A DNA stretch of 64,000 bases from Alkalimarinus alittae. GTDB lineage: Bacteria > Pseudomonadota > Gammaproteobacteria > Pseudomonadales > Oleiphilaceae. The notes under the pieces are model-generated. The model had not been told where the DNA came from and made no database searches. It was given only the letters and a program-made list of their open reading frames with translations. Below, piece by piece: positions 1 to 12,115 of this stretch; position 1 is the first letter of the stretch, and the number at the start of each line of letters is the position of its first letter. Made by a program: the position numbers and the translations under genes. The DNA lies in NCBI RefSeq assembly GCF_026016465.1, contig NZ_CP100390.1, positions 3,144,501-3,208,500 on the forward strand, given 5' to 3'.

Positions 1-506
1 AGTACAGCCTGCCCCACAACAACGCCATCGAGTCGGCCTTTATTAATGATCACATAGTGCTTAAATGGGTCTGGACTGACACCAATAAGCTCGGCAACCT
101 TAACCGTTTCATCAACCACTCCAGAGGCATTTAGCAGCTCTCTCAGCCGTCCATTTTCAGCCATAATAAAGGCAAATTTTTGCGCTTTGCGTTCAAGTAC
201 TAATGTTCGCGCTTTCATTGCGTCGACATCTTCTTGCAACTGTACTCTAGAGGTCGTGACCTCATCTACCCAATCGACAACACCTTTTGGAAGATTACTT
301 AGCCATTGCATAGGCGTTAGCGCAGAGCCAAGGGCGTGCCTCACCTTATCTAAATAATCAAAACGGTTATCTACGAATATTAGAGCGCAAGAAAGGATAG
401 CCACCAACAACAAGCGATAGCCTAAAAATGGGCCTTGAACAAAGATTGTCTTAATTGAAGACTCCTTCACTAAGTTCAAATCAGGTTTAAGGGCATACAA
501 ACGCAT
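1..506 (-). CDS. mreC: Rod shape-determining protein MreC, N-terminal part (cut by window edge)
   Basis: MreC is an inner-membrane protein with a periplasmic domain that links the MreB filament to the lateral-wall synthesis machinery. About 168 residues are visible on the minus strand: a short cytoplasmic start, a membrane segment (LLLVAILSCALIF), then a coiled-coil stretch leading into the first periplasmic beta domain; the rest lies beyond position 1. It follows mreB by 92 bases. The start is uncertain. The ATG at 506 has only GGGG one base before it. An in-frame ATT at 453-455 has AAGGAG six bases upstream and would begin Met-Lys-Thr-Ile-Phe, close to the usual MreC N-terminus. Family assignment is strong; the start is open. 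Confidence 0.9.
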   Translation of the reverse strand, partial: MRLYALKPDLNLVKESSIKTIFVQGPFLGYRLLLVAILSCALIFVDNRFDYLDKVRHALGSALTPMQWLSNLPKGVVDWVDEVTTSRVQLQEDVDAMKARTLVLERKAQKFAFIMAENGRLRELLNASGVVDETVKVAELIGVSPDPFKHYVIINKGRLDGVVVGQAV

Positions 507-551
507 ACCCCGTTTTTTATTTTACCGCCAAAACAAAAGCCATATAACGGC

Positions 552-580
552 AAAAGCCAGACCTTTCATGTCTGGCTTTT
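552..580 (-). terminator. Stem-loop between mreB and mreC
   Basis: Eleven-base perfect arms (552-562 and 570-580) enclose a seven-base loop, and the minus-strand copy ends in TTTT. It lies directly after the mreB stop and before mreC. I infer a partial terminator or mRNA stabiliser that would let MreB be made in excess over MreC. Confidence 0.6.
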
Positions 581-598
581 AACTTAATAATTTAAGCG

Positions 599-2016
<1,418 letters not shown>

Positions 2017-2304
2017 GTGTCGATTAAGCGCGAAGACGCAGAAAACATTGCCCGTTTGGCAAAACTGCAGGTTAGCGATGACCAACTGGAAAAAATAACT
2101 GGTGATCTGTCCAACATATTAAGCTTGGTAGACCAGCTACAAGCTGTGGACACAAGCAACATTGAGCCAATGGCACATCCTATGGACGCCATTCAGCGAC
2201 TTCGAGCAGACCAGGTAACAGAAACAAACAACCGAGAAGCCTTCCAGAAAATAGCACCTGCTACTGAAGACGGCCTCTATCTGGTACCCAAGGTCATTGA
2301 ATGA
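2017..2304 (+). CDS. gatC: Glutamyl/aspartyl-tRNA amidotransferase subunit C
   Basis: GatC is the small subunit that clamps GatA to GatB in the enzyme converting Glu-tRNA(Gln) and Asp-tRNA(Asn) to their amide forms. I choose the GTG at 2017, giving 95 residues that begin [16 protein letters not shown] in the usual GatC manner, with AGAGGGAG at 2003-2010 as ribosome site. The longer frame from 1981 adds 12 residues without a ribosome site. It is first in gatCAB, with 91 bases before gatA. Presence of the complex suggests that the organism uses the indirect amidation route for at least one of Gln or Asn. Confidence 0.95.
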   Translation: MSIKREDAENIARLAKLQVSDDQLEKITGDLSNILSLVDQLQAVDTSNIEPMAHPMDAIQRLRADQVTETNNREAFQKIAPATEDGLYLVPKVIE

Positions 2305-2395
2305 GCCTTATTGACCCGTGATTAAACGCTCAAACAAAAGCGCACACGAATCAATATTCGAAATTACCGTCAAACTCTAAAGATCAAAATTAGCC

Positions 2396-3850
2396 ATGCA
2401 CAATAAAACTGTAGCCGAACTTTCTAAAGGGCTAGCCAACGGATCATTTTCTAGCGTTGAGCTAACCCAACATTTCTTAACTCGCATAGCGCAGCAAGAC
2501 TCTGCCCTAAACAGTTTCATTACAGTATGTAATGATGAGGCACTTGCTGAAGCAAAAGCCGCAGACGCAAAAATTGCTGCGGGAGAGGCCACTGCCTGGA
2601 CAGGTATTCCTTTTGCGCACAAAGACATTTTTTGTACGCAAGGCATTAAGACCAGTTGCGGCTCTAAAATGCTTGATAATTTCATCCCTCCATATGATGC
2701 AACCGTCACCCAGAACTTTAAACAGCAAGGTGCGGTCTGCTTGGGTAAAACCAATATGGACGAGTTTGCGATGGGTTCTTCAAATGAGTCCAGCTATTAT
2801 GGTCGTGTCGTCAATCCATGGGGCGACAATTTAGTACCTGGAGGTTCCTCAGGAGGCTCAGCTGCCGCAGTAGCCGCTAGACTAACACCCGCCGCCACCG
2901 CAACAGATACTGGCGGTTCCATTCGTCAACCCGCTGCCTTATGTGGTGTTACCGGACTTAAGCCAACCTACGGTCGAGTATCAAGATACGGCATGATTGC
3001 ATTTGCATCTAGCCTTGATCAGGGCGGCCCAATGGCGAGAACCGCTGAAGATGCCGCCATGATGCTAAATGTTATGGCAAGCTATGATGCTAAAGATTCA
3101 ACCTGTATTGAGCGAGATGTACCCGATTATACCGCAACGCTAAATAACAGCATTGAAGGGCTAAATATTGGCCTACCAAAAGAATTCTTTTCGAGTCACC
3201 TTGGCTCAGATATGCGCCAACAAGTTGAAAACGCTGTCAAAGAACTTGAAAAACTAGGCGCAAACATAAAAGAAATAAGCCTGCCGCATACCGAGCTTTC
3301 AGTACCCGCATATTATGTTATTGCGCCGGCTGAATGCTCCGCTAACCTATCTCGATTTGACGGCGTACGTTATGGTTATCGCTGCGAAGATCCAAAAGAC
3401 CTAGAAGACCTCTATTGCAGAAGTCGATCCGAGGGTTTTGGTGACGAAGTTAAACGCCGAATCATGGTCGGCGCCTACGCGCTTTCGGCAGGTTACTACG
3501 ATGCCTATTATAGAAAAGCACAGCAAGTGCGACGACTTATCAAAAATGACTTTAGCGCTGCATTTAAGGATGTCGACCTAATCGTTGGGCCAACCTCACC
3601 CTCTCCCGCTTTTGGTTTCGACTCTAAAGGTGATGACCCCGTTAAGATGTACCTTGAAGATATTTTCACCATCTCAACCAATCTAGCAGGGCTTCCTGGC
3701 ATGTCGATTCCGGCAGGCATGGTTAATAACCTTCCAGTTGGCCTACAGTTAATTGGTAATTATTTCGATGAAGCACGCTTACTTAACGTGTCTCATCAAT
3801 TTCAACAAGCAACAGACTGGCACACTAAAACACCCAAAGGTTTTGAATAA
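2396..3850 (+). CDS. gatA: Glutamyl/aspartyl-tRNA amidotransferase subunit A
   Basis: GatA is the amidase subunit that releases ammonia from glutamine for tRNA amidation. The 484-residue protein has the amidase-signature fold: Lys76 in AHKDIF, Ser151 in PGGSSGGS and Ser175 in DTGGSIRQP form the Ser-cisSer-Lys triad. Length is typical. It lies between gatC and gatB in one transcription unit; a 10-bp hairpin separates it from gatB. The start is ATG at 2396. Open frames on the opposite strand (for example 2377-2754) are shadows of this codon pattern. Confidence 0.98.
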   Translation: MHNKTVAELSKGLANGSFSSVELTQHFLTRIAQQDSALNSFITVCNDEALAEAKAADAKIAAGEATAWTGIPFAHKDIFCTQGIKTSCGSKMLDNFIPPYDATVTQNFKQQGAVCLGKTNMDEFAMGSSNESSYYGRVVNPWGDNLVPGGSSGGSAAAVAARLTPAATATDTGGSIRQPAALCGVTGLKPTYGRVSRYGMIAFASSLDQGGPMARTAEDAAMMLNVMASYDAKDSTCIERDVPDYTATLNNSIEGLNIGLPKEFFSSHLGSDMRQQVENAVKELEKLGANIKEISLPHTELSVPAYYVIAPAECSANLSRFDGVRYGYRCEDPKDLEDLYCRSRSEGFGDEVKRRIMVGAYALSAGYYDAYYRKAQQVRRLIKNDFSAAFKDVDLIVGPTSPSPAFGFDSKGDDPVKMYLEDIFTISTNLAGLPGMSIPAGMVNNLPVGLQLIGNYFDEARLLNVSHQFQQATDWHTKTPKGFE

Positions 3851-3906
3851 GTAACACCTTCGGGTACTCAAACATAAGTGCCATAAAGGCCCCAATTAGC
3901 CACTCA

Positions 3907-3929
3907 CCTGCCTATTAATAATAGGCAGG
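3907..3929 (+). other. Hairpin just upstream of gatB
   Basis: A ten-base-pair stem (3907-3916 with 3920-3929) closes a three-base loop. Its right arm contains the AGG that would serve the ATG at 3934, leaving AAGAGG at 3941-3946 free for the ATG at 3955. No T-run follows, so it is more likely an mRNA stabiliser or translation-control element than a terminator. Confidence 0.5.
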
Positions 3930-3954
3930 AATTATGAGCAAAGAGGTTTATAGT

Positions 3955-5403
3955 ATGCAATGGGAAACAGTGATCGGATTAGAAATCCACGCTCAACTCT
4001 CCACCCAATCAAAAATATTTTCGGGTTCAAGCACCACATTTGGCGCAGAGCCTAATACCCAAGCATCTGCCGTAGACTTGGCAATGCCTGGCACCTTACC
4101 CGTACCGAATGAACAGGCGTTTCGCAATGCTATTAAATTTGGCCTTGCGATTGATGCAGATATCAATAAGCGATCTGTTTTTGAACGTAAAAACTACTTT
4201 TACCCTGACCTACCCAAAGGTTATCAAACAACACAACTTGATCAACCGATCGTCGGCGCAGGGCGGGTAGAGATTCAGCTAAAAGATGGCAGCAAAAAAA
4301 CCATCAGGATCCACCACGCACACCTTGAAGAAGATGCAGGAAAGTCACTCCACGAAGATTTTCACGGCATGTCAGGCATTGATTTAAATCGCGCTGGCAC
4401 CCCCTTAATTGAAATCGTCACCGAACCCGACATGAGAAACGCAGAGGAAGCGGTCGCGTTTGCTCGCAAGCTACACAGTCTTGTGTCATCAATCGGCATT
4501 TGTGATGGTGAAATGTCTCAAGGTTCCCTTCGTTTTGACGTAAACATTTCTGTTCGTCCAAAAGGTGAAGAAACACTTGGTACTCGAACCGAAACGAAAA
4601 ACCTAAACTCTTTCCGTTTTATGGAAAAAGCAATAAAACTAGAAGTAGAGCGCCAGATCGAATTAATTGAAGAAGGCGGCGAAGTTAAACAAGAGACTCG
4701 CCTTTATGATGGCGACAAAGATATTTCTCGCTCAATGAGAAGCAAAGAAGAAGCAAACGATTATCGCTACTTCCCATGCCCCGACCTTTTACCTGTTGTA
4801 TTTGATGACGACTACATTGACGCTATACGAGCAACGCTTCCAGAGCTGCCTGATGCGCGACAAGCACGTTTTATATCCCAGTACGGCTTATCTGAGTACG
4901 ACGCAGCCATCTTGAGCGCTGAAACAGCTACCGCTAACTTTTTTGAAGCCACGGTTAACACCTGTAACGATGCCAAATTGGCCGCTAACTGGGTTTCAGG
5001 TGAGCTATCTGCTCGCTTGAATAGCGAAGAAAAGAGCATTTATAGCATCGAGTTAAAAGCAGAGCAATTGGGCACGCTGATTAATCGAATCAAAGATGGA
5101 ACCATTTCATCATCTGGTGCAAAAAAGGTATTTGACGCCCTTTGGTCAGGCGAAGATAACAATGTCGACAAGCTGATTGACGCTAAAGGCTTGAAGCAGG
5201 TATCGGATACTGGTGCACTTGAAAAAATTGTTGATGAGGTACTGGAAGGCATGGCAGACCAGATTGCCCAGTATAAAGAAGCCGATGATAAAAAACGGAA
5301 GAAATTAATGGGCGGATTTATGGGACCATTGATGAAAGCGTCTAAAGGGCAAGGAAACCCTAAGTTGTTTAATGAGATATTAGCTAAGAAGCTGACTGAC
5401 TAG
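3955..5403 (+). CDS. gatB: Glutamyl/aspartyl-tRNA amidotransferase subunit B
   Basis: GatB binds the mischarged tRNA, phosphorylates the misacylated residue and receives ammonia from GatA. I start it at the ATG at 3955 (482 residues), which has AAGAGG eight bases upstream and gives [15 protein letters not shown], the family's usual N-terminus. The ATG at 3934 is in frame, adds seven residues and has its AGGA only three bases away inside a hairpin. The kinase cradle covers about residues 1-290, the helical and YqeY-like tail domains follow, ending around [13 protein letters not shown]. It is the last gene of gatCAB and is followed by a terminator. Confidence 0.96.
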   Translation: MQWETVIGLEIHAQLSTQSKIFSGSSTTFGAEPNTQASAVDLAMPGTLPVPNEQAFRNAIKFGLAIDADINKRSVFERKNYFYPDLPKGYQTTQLDQPIVGAGRVEIQLKDGSKKTIRIHHAHLEEDAGKSLHEDFHGMSGIDLNRAGTPLIEIVTEPDMRNAEEAVAFARKLHSLVSSIGICDGEMSQGSLRFDVNISVRPKGEETLGTRTETKNLNSFRFMEKAIKLEVERQIELIEEGGEVKQETRLYDGDKDISRSMRSKEEANDYRYFPCPDLLPVVFDDDYIDAIRATLPELPDARQARFISQYGLSEYDAAILSAETATANFFEATVNTCNDAKLAANWVSGELSARLNSEEKSIYSIELKAEQLGTLINRIKDGTISSSGAKKVFDALWSGEDNNVDKLIDAKGLKQVSDTGALEKIVDEVLEGMADQIAQYKEADDKKRKKLMGGFMGPLMKASKGQGNPKLFNEILAKKLTD

Positions 5404-5429
5404 TCCGACTGCCATCTCGCTAAAGCGAC

Positions 5430-5470
5430 ACTCCCACAAAAAAGTACATACCACTCTTTTTTGTGGGAGT
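5430..5470 (+). terminator. Terminator after gatCAB
   Basis: A fifteen-base-pair stem (5430-5444 with 5456-5470) with an 11-base loop. The upper stem is an A-run against a T-run, so it can work in either direction. It lies 27 bases past the gatB stop, in the convergent gap with pdxJ. Confidence 0.7.
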
Positions 5471-5476
5471 ATCTCC

Positions 5477-5498
5477 GCGTCGGGCTAAAACCCGACGC
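5477..5498. repeat. GC-rich palindrome, REP-like
   Basis: GCGTCGGG (5477-5484) and CCCGACGC (5491-5498) form an eight-base-pair stem around CTAAAA. Together with the small TCGC-TAAA-GCGA hairpin near 5417-5427 and the terminator between them, it makes three palindromes in a row. The form resembles repetitive extragenic palindromes, but only one copy is in this window, so repetition cannot be shown. Confidence 0.45.
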
Positions 5499-5621
5499 AG
5501 ACTAAAACCTTTCTACACCCGCTAGATACAAAACAATGAATTCAATGTGTTAGATTATTAAGCCATTTTCAACAAAGTGCTTGCCCTTGAGTAGAGCACC
5601 TAATAAGGCATCGTGTTAATA

Positions 5622-6371
5622 CTACCTAGACGCCCGTTCAATAATCGCTTTCATCTCTTCCACCGCATCTTTTAAACCCACAAAAACAGCATGAGCGATG
5701 ATGCTATGCCCGATATTAAGTTCGTTGATGCCTTTAATCGCCGCAATCGCATCAGTATTGTGATAATGCAACCCGTGCCCAGCATTTACGATTAACCCTT
5801 GGCTAAGGGCGTACTCCACACCCGCTCTAACCTTCTCAAACTCTAACGCAACAGCCTCTGGGGTGGTCGCATCAGCATAGTGCCCAGTATGAATTTCAAT
5901 AGCTGGCGCTCCACAGCGAACAGCAGCATCTATCTGAGCAAAGTCTGCATCAATAAAGAGTGATGCTTCACTATTCATATCTGCTAAACGCGTACAGGCT
6001 TCTTTAATTTTTGCCTCCTGCGACAGTACATCAAGCCCCCCCTCGGTGGTTAACTCTTCTCGCTTTTCAGGTACCAAGCAACAATGCTCTGGCTTTACAC
6101 GCTCAGCAAATAACAGCATATTATCAGTCACGGCCATTTCAAGATTCATACGCGTGTTAAGTGTTTCTTTTAAAATTAGAACATCACGCTCTTGAATATG
6201 CCTTCGGTCTTCACGAGGGTGGATGGTAATCCCATCTGCGCCAGCTTCTTCTGCCAGTAACGCAGCCAATACAGGGTCAGGGTATCGCGTTCCTCTAGCC
6301 TGTCGAAGTGTCGCGACATGATCAACATTAACACCTAACAATACCCGCGATTTATGGTCGACTTGCGCCAT
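5622..6371 (-). CDS. pdxJ: Pyridoxine 5'-phosphate synthase
   Basis: PdxJ condenses 1-deoxy-D-xylulose 5-phosphate with 3-amino-1-hydroxyacetone 1-phosphate to make pyridoxine 5'-phosphate, the last ring-forming step of vitamin B6 synthesis. The 249-residue TIM barrel shows [13 protein letters not shown] near residues 14-26, the HPREDRRH segment around 52-59, IHTGHYAD and [10 protein letters not shown]. The ATG at 6371 overlaps the end of recO by 20 bases, with GGGAG about ten bases upstream inside recO. It is the last gene of the lepA-lepB-rnc-era-recO-pdxJ run, the same order as in many gammaproteobacteria. Confidence 0.97.
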   Translation of the reverse strand: MAQVDHKSRVLLGVNVDHVATLRQARGTRYPDPVLAALLAEEAGADGITIHPREDRRHIQERDVLILKETLNTRMNLEMAVTDNMLLFAERVKPEHCCLVPEKREELTTEGGLDVLSQEAKIKEACTRLADMNSEASLFIDADFAQIDAAVRCGAPAIEIHTGHYADATTPEAVALEFEKVRAGVEYALSQGLIVNAGHGLHYHNTDAIAAIKGINELNIGHSIIAHAVFVGLKDAVEEMKAIIERASR

Positions 6372-7140
6372 ATTTTTTTAACTCCCTTGTTTTTGCAATT
6401 AACTCTCTACTCTTTAGGGGCTTTCCACCTAAAAGATGATCTATCATCAACCGTGACAAGCGCTTAGCCACCAACAACGTCTCTTTTCGACTTAGGTCAG
6501 ATTGGGATAACTCAATAAGCTGAGAGCCTTTAATAGTGTATTGCCTAGCAACTCCACCGATATTACAGTTAAATTCAGTATAACTATAGGGAGGGTTATC
6601 AAAATCGTCGATTCTGATAAAACCTTTTTCAGGCAACCAATAATAATGTGCATATAGATCGATATCCCGCTCTGCACCGGCTTCTTGTGTAAAACTCGGA
6701 AAGGCGCCAAGTTCTTTTAACATACGAAATTCAAAGACCCTAAGTGCAGGCTCCAATGAATCTTTATTGGCCATACTGCCCATCACGTCAGCATACGCTG
6801 CAAATAGTTTAGGAGCAGACTGACCTGTTTGAAGTAGTTTTATGAGTATTTCATTAAGATAGAGCCCACTATAGAGATAATCACCTCTAAGGGAGGGAAG
6901 TTTGCTACCTAACTCCAAGTTAGTCAGGGTTTTAAGATCTGAGCGCCCCTGCCAAGCCATTAGAAGTGGCTGAAAGGGTTGCAGCATCCCTTTTAAGGGG
7001 CTAGAAGGACGATGAGCGCCCCTCACAACCAGTCGTAATACACCGTAATTCAGGCTAAAGATATCAATCAATAAGCTTGTTTCGCGATATTGGCGACTAT
7101 GCAAAAGATAAGCAGGCTCTCTTGAAACAGGTGTCGCCAT
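6352..7140 (-). CDS. recO: DNA repair protein RecO
   Basis: RecO helps RecR load RecA onto SSB-coated single-stranded DNA in the RecFOR gap-repair pathway. The 262-residue protein has the N-terminal OB fold ([20 protein letters not shown]) and a helical C-terminal domain. The cysteine cluster found in zinc-binding RecO versions is absent, as in many gammaproteobacteria. It sits 30 bases after era and overlaps the pdxJ start by 20 bases, which indicates cotranscription. Confidence 0.94.
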   Translation of the reverse strand: MATPVSREPAYLLHSRQYRETSLLIDIFSLNYGVLRLVVRGAHRPSSPLKGMLQPFQPLLMAWQGRSDLKTLTNLELGSKLPSLRGDYLYSGLYLNEILIKLLQTGQSAPKLFAAYADVMGSMANKDSLEPALRVFEFRMLKELGAFPSFTQEAGAERDIDLYAHYYWLPEKGFIRIDDFDNPPYSYTEFNCNIGGVARQYTIKGSQLIELSQSDLSRKETLLVAKRLSRLMIDHLLGGKPLKSRELIAKTRELKKYGASRP

Positions 7141-7170
7141 AATACACTAACTCATTGTTAAAGCCGTTCA

Positions 7171-8097
7171 CTAGCGGTCAGTATACCCTAGGCTTTTCAG
7201 CGCTCGCTCACTATCAGCCCAGCCACTTTTCACTTTCACCCACAAGTTAAGCATGACTTTACTTTCAAATAGGCGCTCCATGTCGAGTCGCGCATCACGT
7301 CCAATAATTTTTAGCTGTCCGCCTTTTTCACCAATCACTATTTTCTTTTGGCCTTCTCGTTCTACCAGAATTTTAGCGCTAATTCTAAGTATTCGTGCCT
7401 CTTGCTTAAATTCTTCAATTTCGACGGTTACAGAATATGGGAGTTCGTCACCCAACTGCCGCATAACCTTTTCTCTAACCAGTTCTGCCGCCAAAAATCG
7501 TGACGTTCTATCGGTTACCTGATCTTCAGGATAGTGATGTACACCTTCAGGAACAAAACTCGCTACGACTTCTTCAAGCCGATCTACGTTATGCCCTTTT
7601 TCAGCTGAAATAGGCACAATGTGCGCAAATTCCATCTTGGTAGACACTTCACTTAAGTAAGGTAAAAGTGAGGTTTTATCTTGAATTCGATCGGTCTTAT
7701 TAACCGCTAGCACGACAGGACACCGTGCTCGCTTTACTTTTTCAAGTACCAACTCATCATCATCGGTCCATTTTTGGCGATCGACAACAAAAACCACCAA
7801 ATCCACCCCTTTTAATGCATCTGAGGCGGCCTTATTCATAAACCGGTTAATGGCCTTAACTTCTTTTAAGTGAAGCCCAGGCGTATCAACGTAGACCACT
7901 TGAACATCATCAAGGGTTTTAATACCCAAAATTTGATGACGCGTTGTTTGAGGCTTACGCGATGTAATACTGAGTTTTTGCCCCAGTATATGGTTCAGCA
8001 GTGTCGACTTGCCGACATTAGGCCGACCGACGATAGCGACAAATCCACAACGCATTTCGTTTTCTTCACCTTGTGAACCTTGTTCTTTATCACTCAT
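7171..8097 (-). CDS. era: GTPase Era
   Basis: Era is an essential GTPase that binds the 3' end of 16S rRNA during 30S maturation. The 308-residue protein has Walker [10 protein letters not shown] (23-31), DTPG, NKTD, and a C-terminal KH domain around [13 protein letters not shown]. The first 15 or so residues are a short polar extension before the G domain. It follows rnc by 50 bases in the conserved rnc-era-recO order. Confidence 0.97.
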   Translation of the reverse strand: MSDKEQGSQGEENEMRCGFVAIVGRPNVGKSTLLNHILGQKLSITSRKPQTTRHQILGIKTLDDVQVVYVDTPGLHLKEVKAINRFMNKAASDALKGVDLVVFVVDRQKWTDDDELVLEKVKRARCPVVLAVNKTDRIQDKTSLLPYLSEVSTKMEFAHIVPISAEKGHNVDRLEEVVASFVPEGVHHYPEDQVTDRTSRFLAAELVREKVMRQLGDELPYSVTVEIEEFKQEARILRISAKILVEREGQKKIVIGEKGGQLKIIGRDARLDMERLFESKVMLNLWVKVKSGWADSERALKSLGYTDR

Positions 8098-8147
8098 ATT
8101 TTTCCAGTACCGCTTATTTAAATCTAGATAACAAAACTAAAAACCAA

Positions 8148-8828
8148 CTACTCTTCAAGGCCCAGAGCGGTTAACGCTACTCGAGCCGCTTTCTGCTCTG
8201 CAATTCTGCGACTACTACCACTGCCTTTCGATTTCTGTTTCAGCATGTCAATATGACACTCAACATAAAACGTTTGGGCATGTGCTTCCCCCTCAACAGT
8301 CACCACCTCATAATCAGGCAGCGCTTGCTGACGGGACTGAAGAAACTCTTGCAATCGTGTCTTAGGGTCTTTCTGGGTATCTTGCAGCGTAAGACTTTCT
8401 AGTCGACTACTGTACCAATACAACACACGCTCTTTAGCGGCTTCAAACCCTGAATCATTAAAAATAGCACCGATAATCGATTCGACTGCATCTGCAAGAA
8501 TGGATTCTCGGCGGAAACCGCCACTTTTCAATTCACCGGAACCCAGTAAAAGATAATCACCTAAGCTAAATTCTTTTGCAATTTCAGCTAAGGTAACTCC
8601 TTTAACTAATTGAGCCCTAAGACGACTCAACTGCCCTTCCCTCGCTTTTGGGAAACGCCGATAAAGATCTTCTGCAATAACAAAGTTGAGAATCGAATCT
8701 CCCAAAAACTCTAATCGCTCATTATTATTAGCGCCCACGCTTCTGTGCGTTAACGCAAGGACTAATAATGACTCGTCTTTAAAGCTGTAGCCGATTAGCC
8801 GCTCAAGGGCTTTATTAGAACTACTCAC
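8148..8828 (-). CDS. rnc: Ribonuclease III
   Basis: RNase III cleaves double-stranded RNA, including the 30S rRNA precursor. The 226-residue protein has the signature [10 protein letters not shown] (about 36-45), the second acidic site in [14 protein letters not shown], and a C-terminal dsRNA-binding domain ending [15 protein letters not shown]. It starts with GTG at 8828, and GTGA overlaps the stop of the DUF4845 gene by four bases, which points to translational coupling. Era follows downstream. Confidence 0.97.
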   Translation of the reverse strand: MSSSNKALERLIGYSFKDESLLVLALTHRSVGANNNERLEFLGDSILNFVIAEDLYRRFPKAREGQLSRLRAQLVKGVTLAEIAKEFSLGDYLLLGSGELKSGGFRRESILADAVESIIGAIFNDSGFEAAKERVLYWYSSRLESLTLQDTQKDPKTRLQEFLQSRQQALPDYEVVTVEGEAHAQTFYVECHIDMLKQKSKGSGSSRRIAEQKAARVALTALGLEE

Positions 8829-9190
8829 TGTACTTTCGTTTCAAAGTGATTTTCAAAAGAGGCAACCGCATCAATATTTTTGAAGATGTTTTCTCTCTTT
8901 TCATAGTTCACGTCAATCGATAACAAACCATCATCCCGCGTAATCACTATCTTTTTAGTATCGAAATCTCGAACGTTATTAATGGTTAATCGCTTGCTAA
9001 AAGCACTGATAATTTCGTCGTCCCCCAACTCAGCAATATTCGTTTGAGCACCAATATCTTCTAGTACTTTAGCAATTGTCATATTATCGAAAAACATGGG
9101 GGCCACTTTCATCACAATCGTCAAAATAGACGCCGCGAGAAATAAAATGACCATTATCGATAGCGCCGATGCACCTTGTTGATTTTTCAT
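8825..9190 (-). CDS. DUF4845 family membrane-anchored protein
   Basis: This 121-residue protein has one N-terminal membrane segment (about residues 8-28, [19 protein letters not shown]) and a small soluble domain presumably in the periplasm. It matches the DUF4845 family, which often lies between lepB and rnc in gammaproteobacteria; the function is not known to me. The N-terminus faintly resembles a pilin-like or TadE-like start (QQGASALS), which is only a resemblance. The ATG at 9190 has a good AGGGTAGG ribosome site. Its stop overlaps the rnc start by four bases. Confidence 0.85.
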   Translation of the reverse strand: MKNQQGASALSIMVILFLAASILTIVMKVAPMFFDNMTIAKVLEDIGAQTNIAELGDDEIISAFSKRLTINNVRDFDTKKIVITRDDGLLSIDVNYEKRENIFKNIDAVASFENHFETKVQ

Positions 9191-9257
9191 AACCTACCCT
9201 TCTCATTACTGTTCGTGCTTAAGGTGATTCAATACCCAACGATTTGAAGCATCTCAT

Positions 9258-10070
9258 TTAATCAATAGAGCCCACTCTAGAAAAGCTGGGTAGCGAAGTG
9301 AGTGACTTCCAGTGCATCCAAATTGCAAAGGCCTTGCCGACCACCATTTCGTCAGGTACCAACCCCCAATAACGGCTATCGTTGCTGTTATCGCGGTTAT
9401 CCCCCATCATAAAGTAATGCCCCTGGGGGATTTCCCACTCACCCTCGCCCTGACCTGGGCGCGTTCTAGATGTCTTGTAAATTTGATGCGAGACAGCGCC
9501 TAATTGCTCTTCAAATAGCTGCATAGGCGGTAAATTCGCAACATGGGTTTCTTCTATTTTCTTATTATTAATATAGAGGGTTTTATTACGATAGCTAATA
9601 ATATCACCCGGTACACCGACTACTCGTTTGATATAGTTAGTCTTTTGGTCTACCGGATAACGAAACACCATCACGTCACCTCGTTGAGGGTCGCCTACTT
9701 CTAATACTTTTGTTCCGGCAACAGGCAATCGAACACCGTAACTAAACTTATTAACTAAAATAAAGTCCCCCACTAACAATGTGGGTAGCATCGAGCCCGA
9801 CGGAATCTGAAAGGGTTCAACTAAAAATGATCGTAATACCAGCACAATCGCCAAAACAGGGAAAAACGAGCGCGACATTTCAACCAACCAAGGTTCATCT
9901 GTCTCGGCGTCAGTTTGATTTGCAACTGCCGCAACACTACCCTGCTCACCAATAGGAGCCTTATCTGCTGCTTCCTTACGTCTAGGATACCAAATAAGGC
10001 GGTCTAGCCCCCAAATAGCACCCGTAACAAAGGTTAATACCACCAGTATTAACGGAAAATCTAAATCCAT
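9258..10070 (-). CDS. lepB: Signal peptidase I
   Basis: LepB removes signal peptides from exported proteins at the periplasmic face of the inner membrane. I start at the ATG at 10070 (270 residues); a TTG at 10082 adds four residues without support. Two membrane segments lie near residues 4-22 and 68-84. The catalytic dyad is Ser93 in FQIPSGSMLPT and Lys148 in NYIKRVVG, and the GDNRDNSNDSR box is present near the C-terminus. It lies between lepA and the DUF4845 gene, the usual place. Confidence 0.96.
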   Translation of the reverse strand: MDLDFPLILVVLTFVTGAIWGLDRLIWYPRRKEAADKAPIGEQGSVAAVANQTDAETDEPWLVEMSRSFFPVLAIVLVLRSFLVEPFQIPSGSMLPTLLVGDFILVNKFSYGVRLPVAGTKVLEVGDPQRGDVMVFRYPVDQKTNYIKRVVGVPGDIISYRNKTLYINNKKIEETHVANLPPMQLFEEQLGAVSHQIYKTSRTRPGQGEGEWEIPQGHYFMMGDNRDNSNDSRYWGLVPDEMVVGKAFAIWMHWKSLTSLPSFSRVGSID

Positions 10071-10148
10071 ATCAGTACCCAATTTATAACCAAGTTTTAT
10101 TGTGCAGTATTAACGCTCTATTATTTCGTTTCGCTTAACAGTGCCTTC

Positions 10149-10179
10149 CGTCTTATAACATGATTGACGCTATAAGACG
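10149..10179. repeat. Inverted repeat between lepA and lepB
   Basis: CGTCTTATA (10149-10157) and TATAAGACG (10171-10179) form a nine-base-pair stem with a 13-base loop, 16 bases past the lepA stop. There is no T-run, so an attenuating or RNA-processing role is only a guess. Confidence 0.4.
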
Positions 10180-10194
10180 TTCGACCCTGCTAAG

Positions 10195-11994
10195 CTAGCT
10201 ATCAATCTTCAGCACAGCGAGGAAGGCCTCTTGCGGTATCTCAACGTTACCCACTTGTTTCATCCGCTTTTTACCTTCTTTCTGCTTCTGAAGGAGCTTT
10301 TTCTTTCGACTAACATCGCCGCCGTAACATTTTGCGGTTACGTTTTTACGCAATGCCTTCACCGTTGTTCGAGCAACAACCTGACCGCCAATGGTCGCCT
10401 GAATAGCAACATCAAACATCTGACGCGGTATTAGCTCTTTCATCTTTTCAGTCAACAAACGCCCTTTTGAAGCCGCATTGTCTTTATGCACAATAATCGC
10501 TAACGCATCTACTTTTTCGCCATTGATAAGCACATCTAAGCGAACCAAGTTAGCAGGCTCAAAGCGAACAAAGTTATAATCAAGAGAAGCGTAGCCTCGG
10601 CTTGCTGACTTGATACGGTCAAAGAAGTCTAGAACCACTTCATTCATCGGCAATTCATACTTAAGTGATACTTGCCCACCCACAAACTGCATGTCTTTTT
10701 GAATACCCCGTTTCTCAACACACAGGCTAATAACATTACCGAGGTGTTCTTGTGGTACCAGTATATTGGCCTCAACAATCGGCTCTCTCATCTCTTCGAT
10801 CGAACCAAAGTCAGGGAGTTTGGAAGGGTTATCTACATGTAGAACATCGCCAGCACGGTTGACCACTTCAAAAATTACCGTCGGTGCGGTAGTAAGAAGA
10901 TCAAGGTCATACTCTCGCTCCAGACGCTCTTGAATGATCTCCATATGGAGCATACCAAGAAAGCCGCAACGGAAACCAAAGCCAAGCGCATCTGAGGTTT
11001 CTGGCTGGTATTGCAAAGACGCATCATTGAGCGTTAACTTCTGTAGGGCATCGCGAAAGTTTTCATAGTCATCTGTACTCACCGGAAATAACGCGGCAAA
11101 AACCTGAGGTTGTACTCGCTTAAAACCTGCCAATGAAGGTACATCAGGGGTCTTGGACAGTGTAATCGTGTCACCCACTGGTGCCCCATGAATATCTTTA
11201 ATGCCTGCAACAACAAAACCTACTTCGCCAGCCTGCAACACACCCGTTTCTGTACGTTTGGGCGTAAAGATACCAACTGAGTCTACCTGCTCAACCTTAC
11301 CCGTAGACTTAATTATAATTTTACTACCTTTTCTAAGCGTACCCTGCATGACGCGAACAAGCGACACGATACCTAAGTAGTTATCGAACCAAGAATCAAT
11401 AATCAGCGCTTGAAGATCGGCATCTACATCCCCCTCGGGCGGTGGAATTCGAGCAATCAAATCCTCAAGAACATCTTCTACGCCCATGCCACTCTTAGCA
11501 CTACAAGGCACTGCCTCTTGCGCATCGATACCAATAATGTCTTCTATCTCTTTCTTTACACGCTCAGGTTCAGCCTGCGGAAGGTCCATTTTGTTAAGTA
11601 CAGGCACCACTTCGAGGCCTTGCTCTATAGCGGTATAGCAATTTGCAACCGACTGAGCTTCAACACCTTGAGCAGCATCTACAATTAAAAGAGCCCCCTC
11701 ACAAGCCGCCAATGAACGAGACACTTCATACGAGAAATCAACGTGCCCAGGCGTATCGATAAAATTCAACTGGTACGTTTCGCCATCTTTTGCCTTGTAA
11801 TATAGCGTTACGCTCTGCGCTTTGATGGTGATGCCTCGCTCACGTTCAATATCCATTGAATCAAGAACTTGAACGTCCATTTCTCTTGCAGTAAGGCCGC
11901 CGCAGGTTTGAATAAACCGATCCGCTAAAGTGGATTTACCATGATCGATATGAGCGATGATTGAGAAGTTACGGATATTTTTAAGACTTTTCAC
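10195..11994 (-). CDS. lepA: Elongation factor 4 (LepA)
   Basis: LepA is a ribosome-associated GTPase related to EF-G. I choose the GTG at 11994, giving 599 residues that begin [21 protein letters not shown], matching the family. The longer frame starts at a TTG at 12042 and adds 16 unconserved residues; neither has a strong ribosome site. Motifs seen are AHIDHGKST (G1), DTPGHVDF (G3) and NKMDLP (G4), then the EF-G-like domains and the LepA C-terminal domain ([17 protein letters not shown]). It precedes lepB as in most proteobacteria. Confidence 0.96.
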   Translation of the reverse strand: MKSLKNIRNFSIIAHIDHGKSTLADRFIQTCGGLTAREMDVQVLDSMDIERERGITIKAQSVTLYYKAKDGETYQLNFIDTPGHVDFSYEVSRSLAACEGALLIVDAAQGVEAQSVANCYTAIEQGLEVVPVLNKMDLPQAEPERVKKEIEDIIGIDAQEAVPCSAKSGMGVEDVLEDLIARIPPPEGDVDADLQALIIDSWFDNYLGIVSLVRVMQGTLRKGSKIIIKSTGKVEQVDSVGIFTPKRTETGVLQAGEVGFVVAGIKDIHGAPVGDTITLSKTPDVPSLAGFKRVQPQVFAALFPVSTDDYENFRDALQKLTLNDASLQYQPETSDALGFGFRCGFLGMLHMEIIQERLEREYDLDLLTTAPTVIFEVVNRAGDVLHVDNPSKLPDFGSIEEMREPIVEANILVPQEHLGNVISLCVEKRGIQKDMQFVGGQVSLKYELPMNEVVLDFFDRIKSASRGYASLDYNFVRFEPANLVRLDVLINGEKVDALAIIVHKDNAASKGRLLTEKMKELIPRQMFDVAIQATIGGQVVARTTVKALRKNVTAKCYGGDVSRKKKLLQKQKEGKKRMKQVGNVEIPQEAFLAVLKIDS

Positions 11995-12115
11995 TATAGA
12001 GTTATCACTGATTAAGGCTGTTATCGTGTCCTTATGAAGCAAGATCGACCATTCTGAAAATCAGAACCGACTACTCTGAAGAACCATTTTTATTGTCCTA
12101 TTAGAACAAACAATA

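Noticed and set aside
2377-2754. 125-codon open frame opposite gatA
   Set aside because: It is antisense to a well-supported gene and has no recognisable features.
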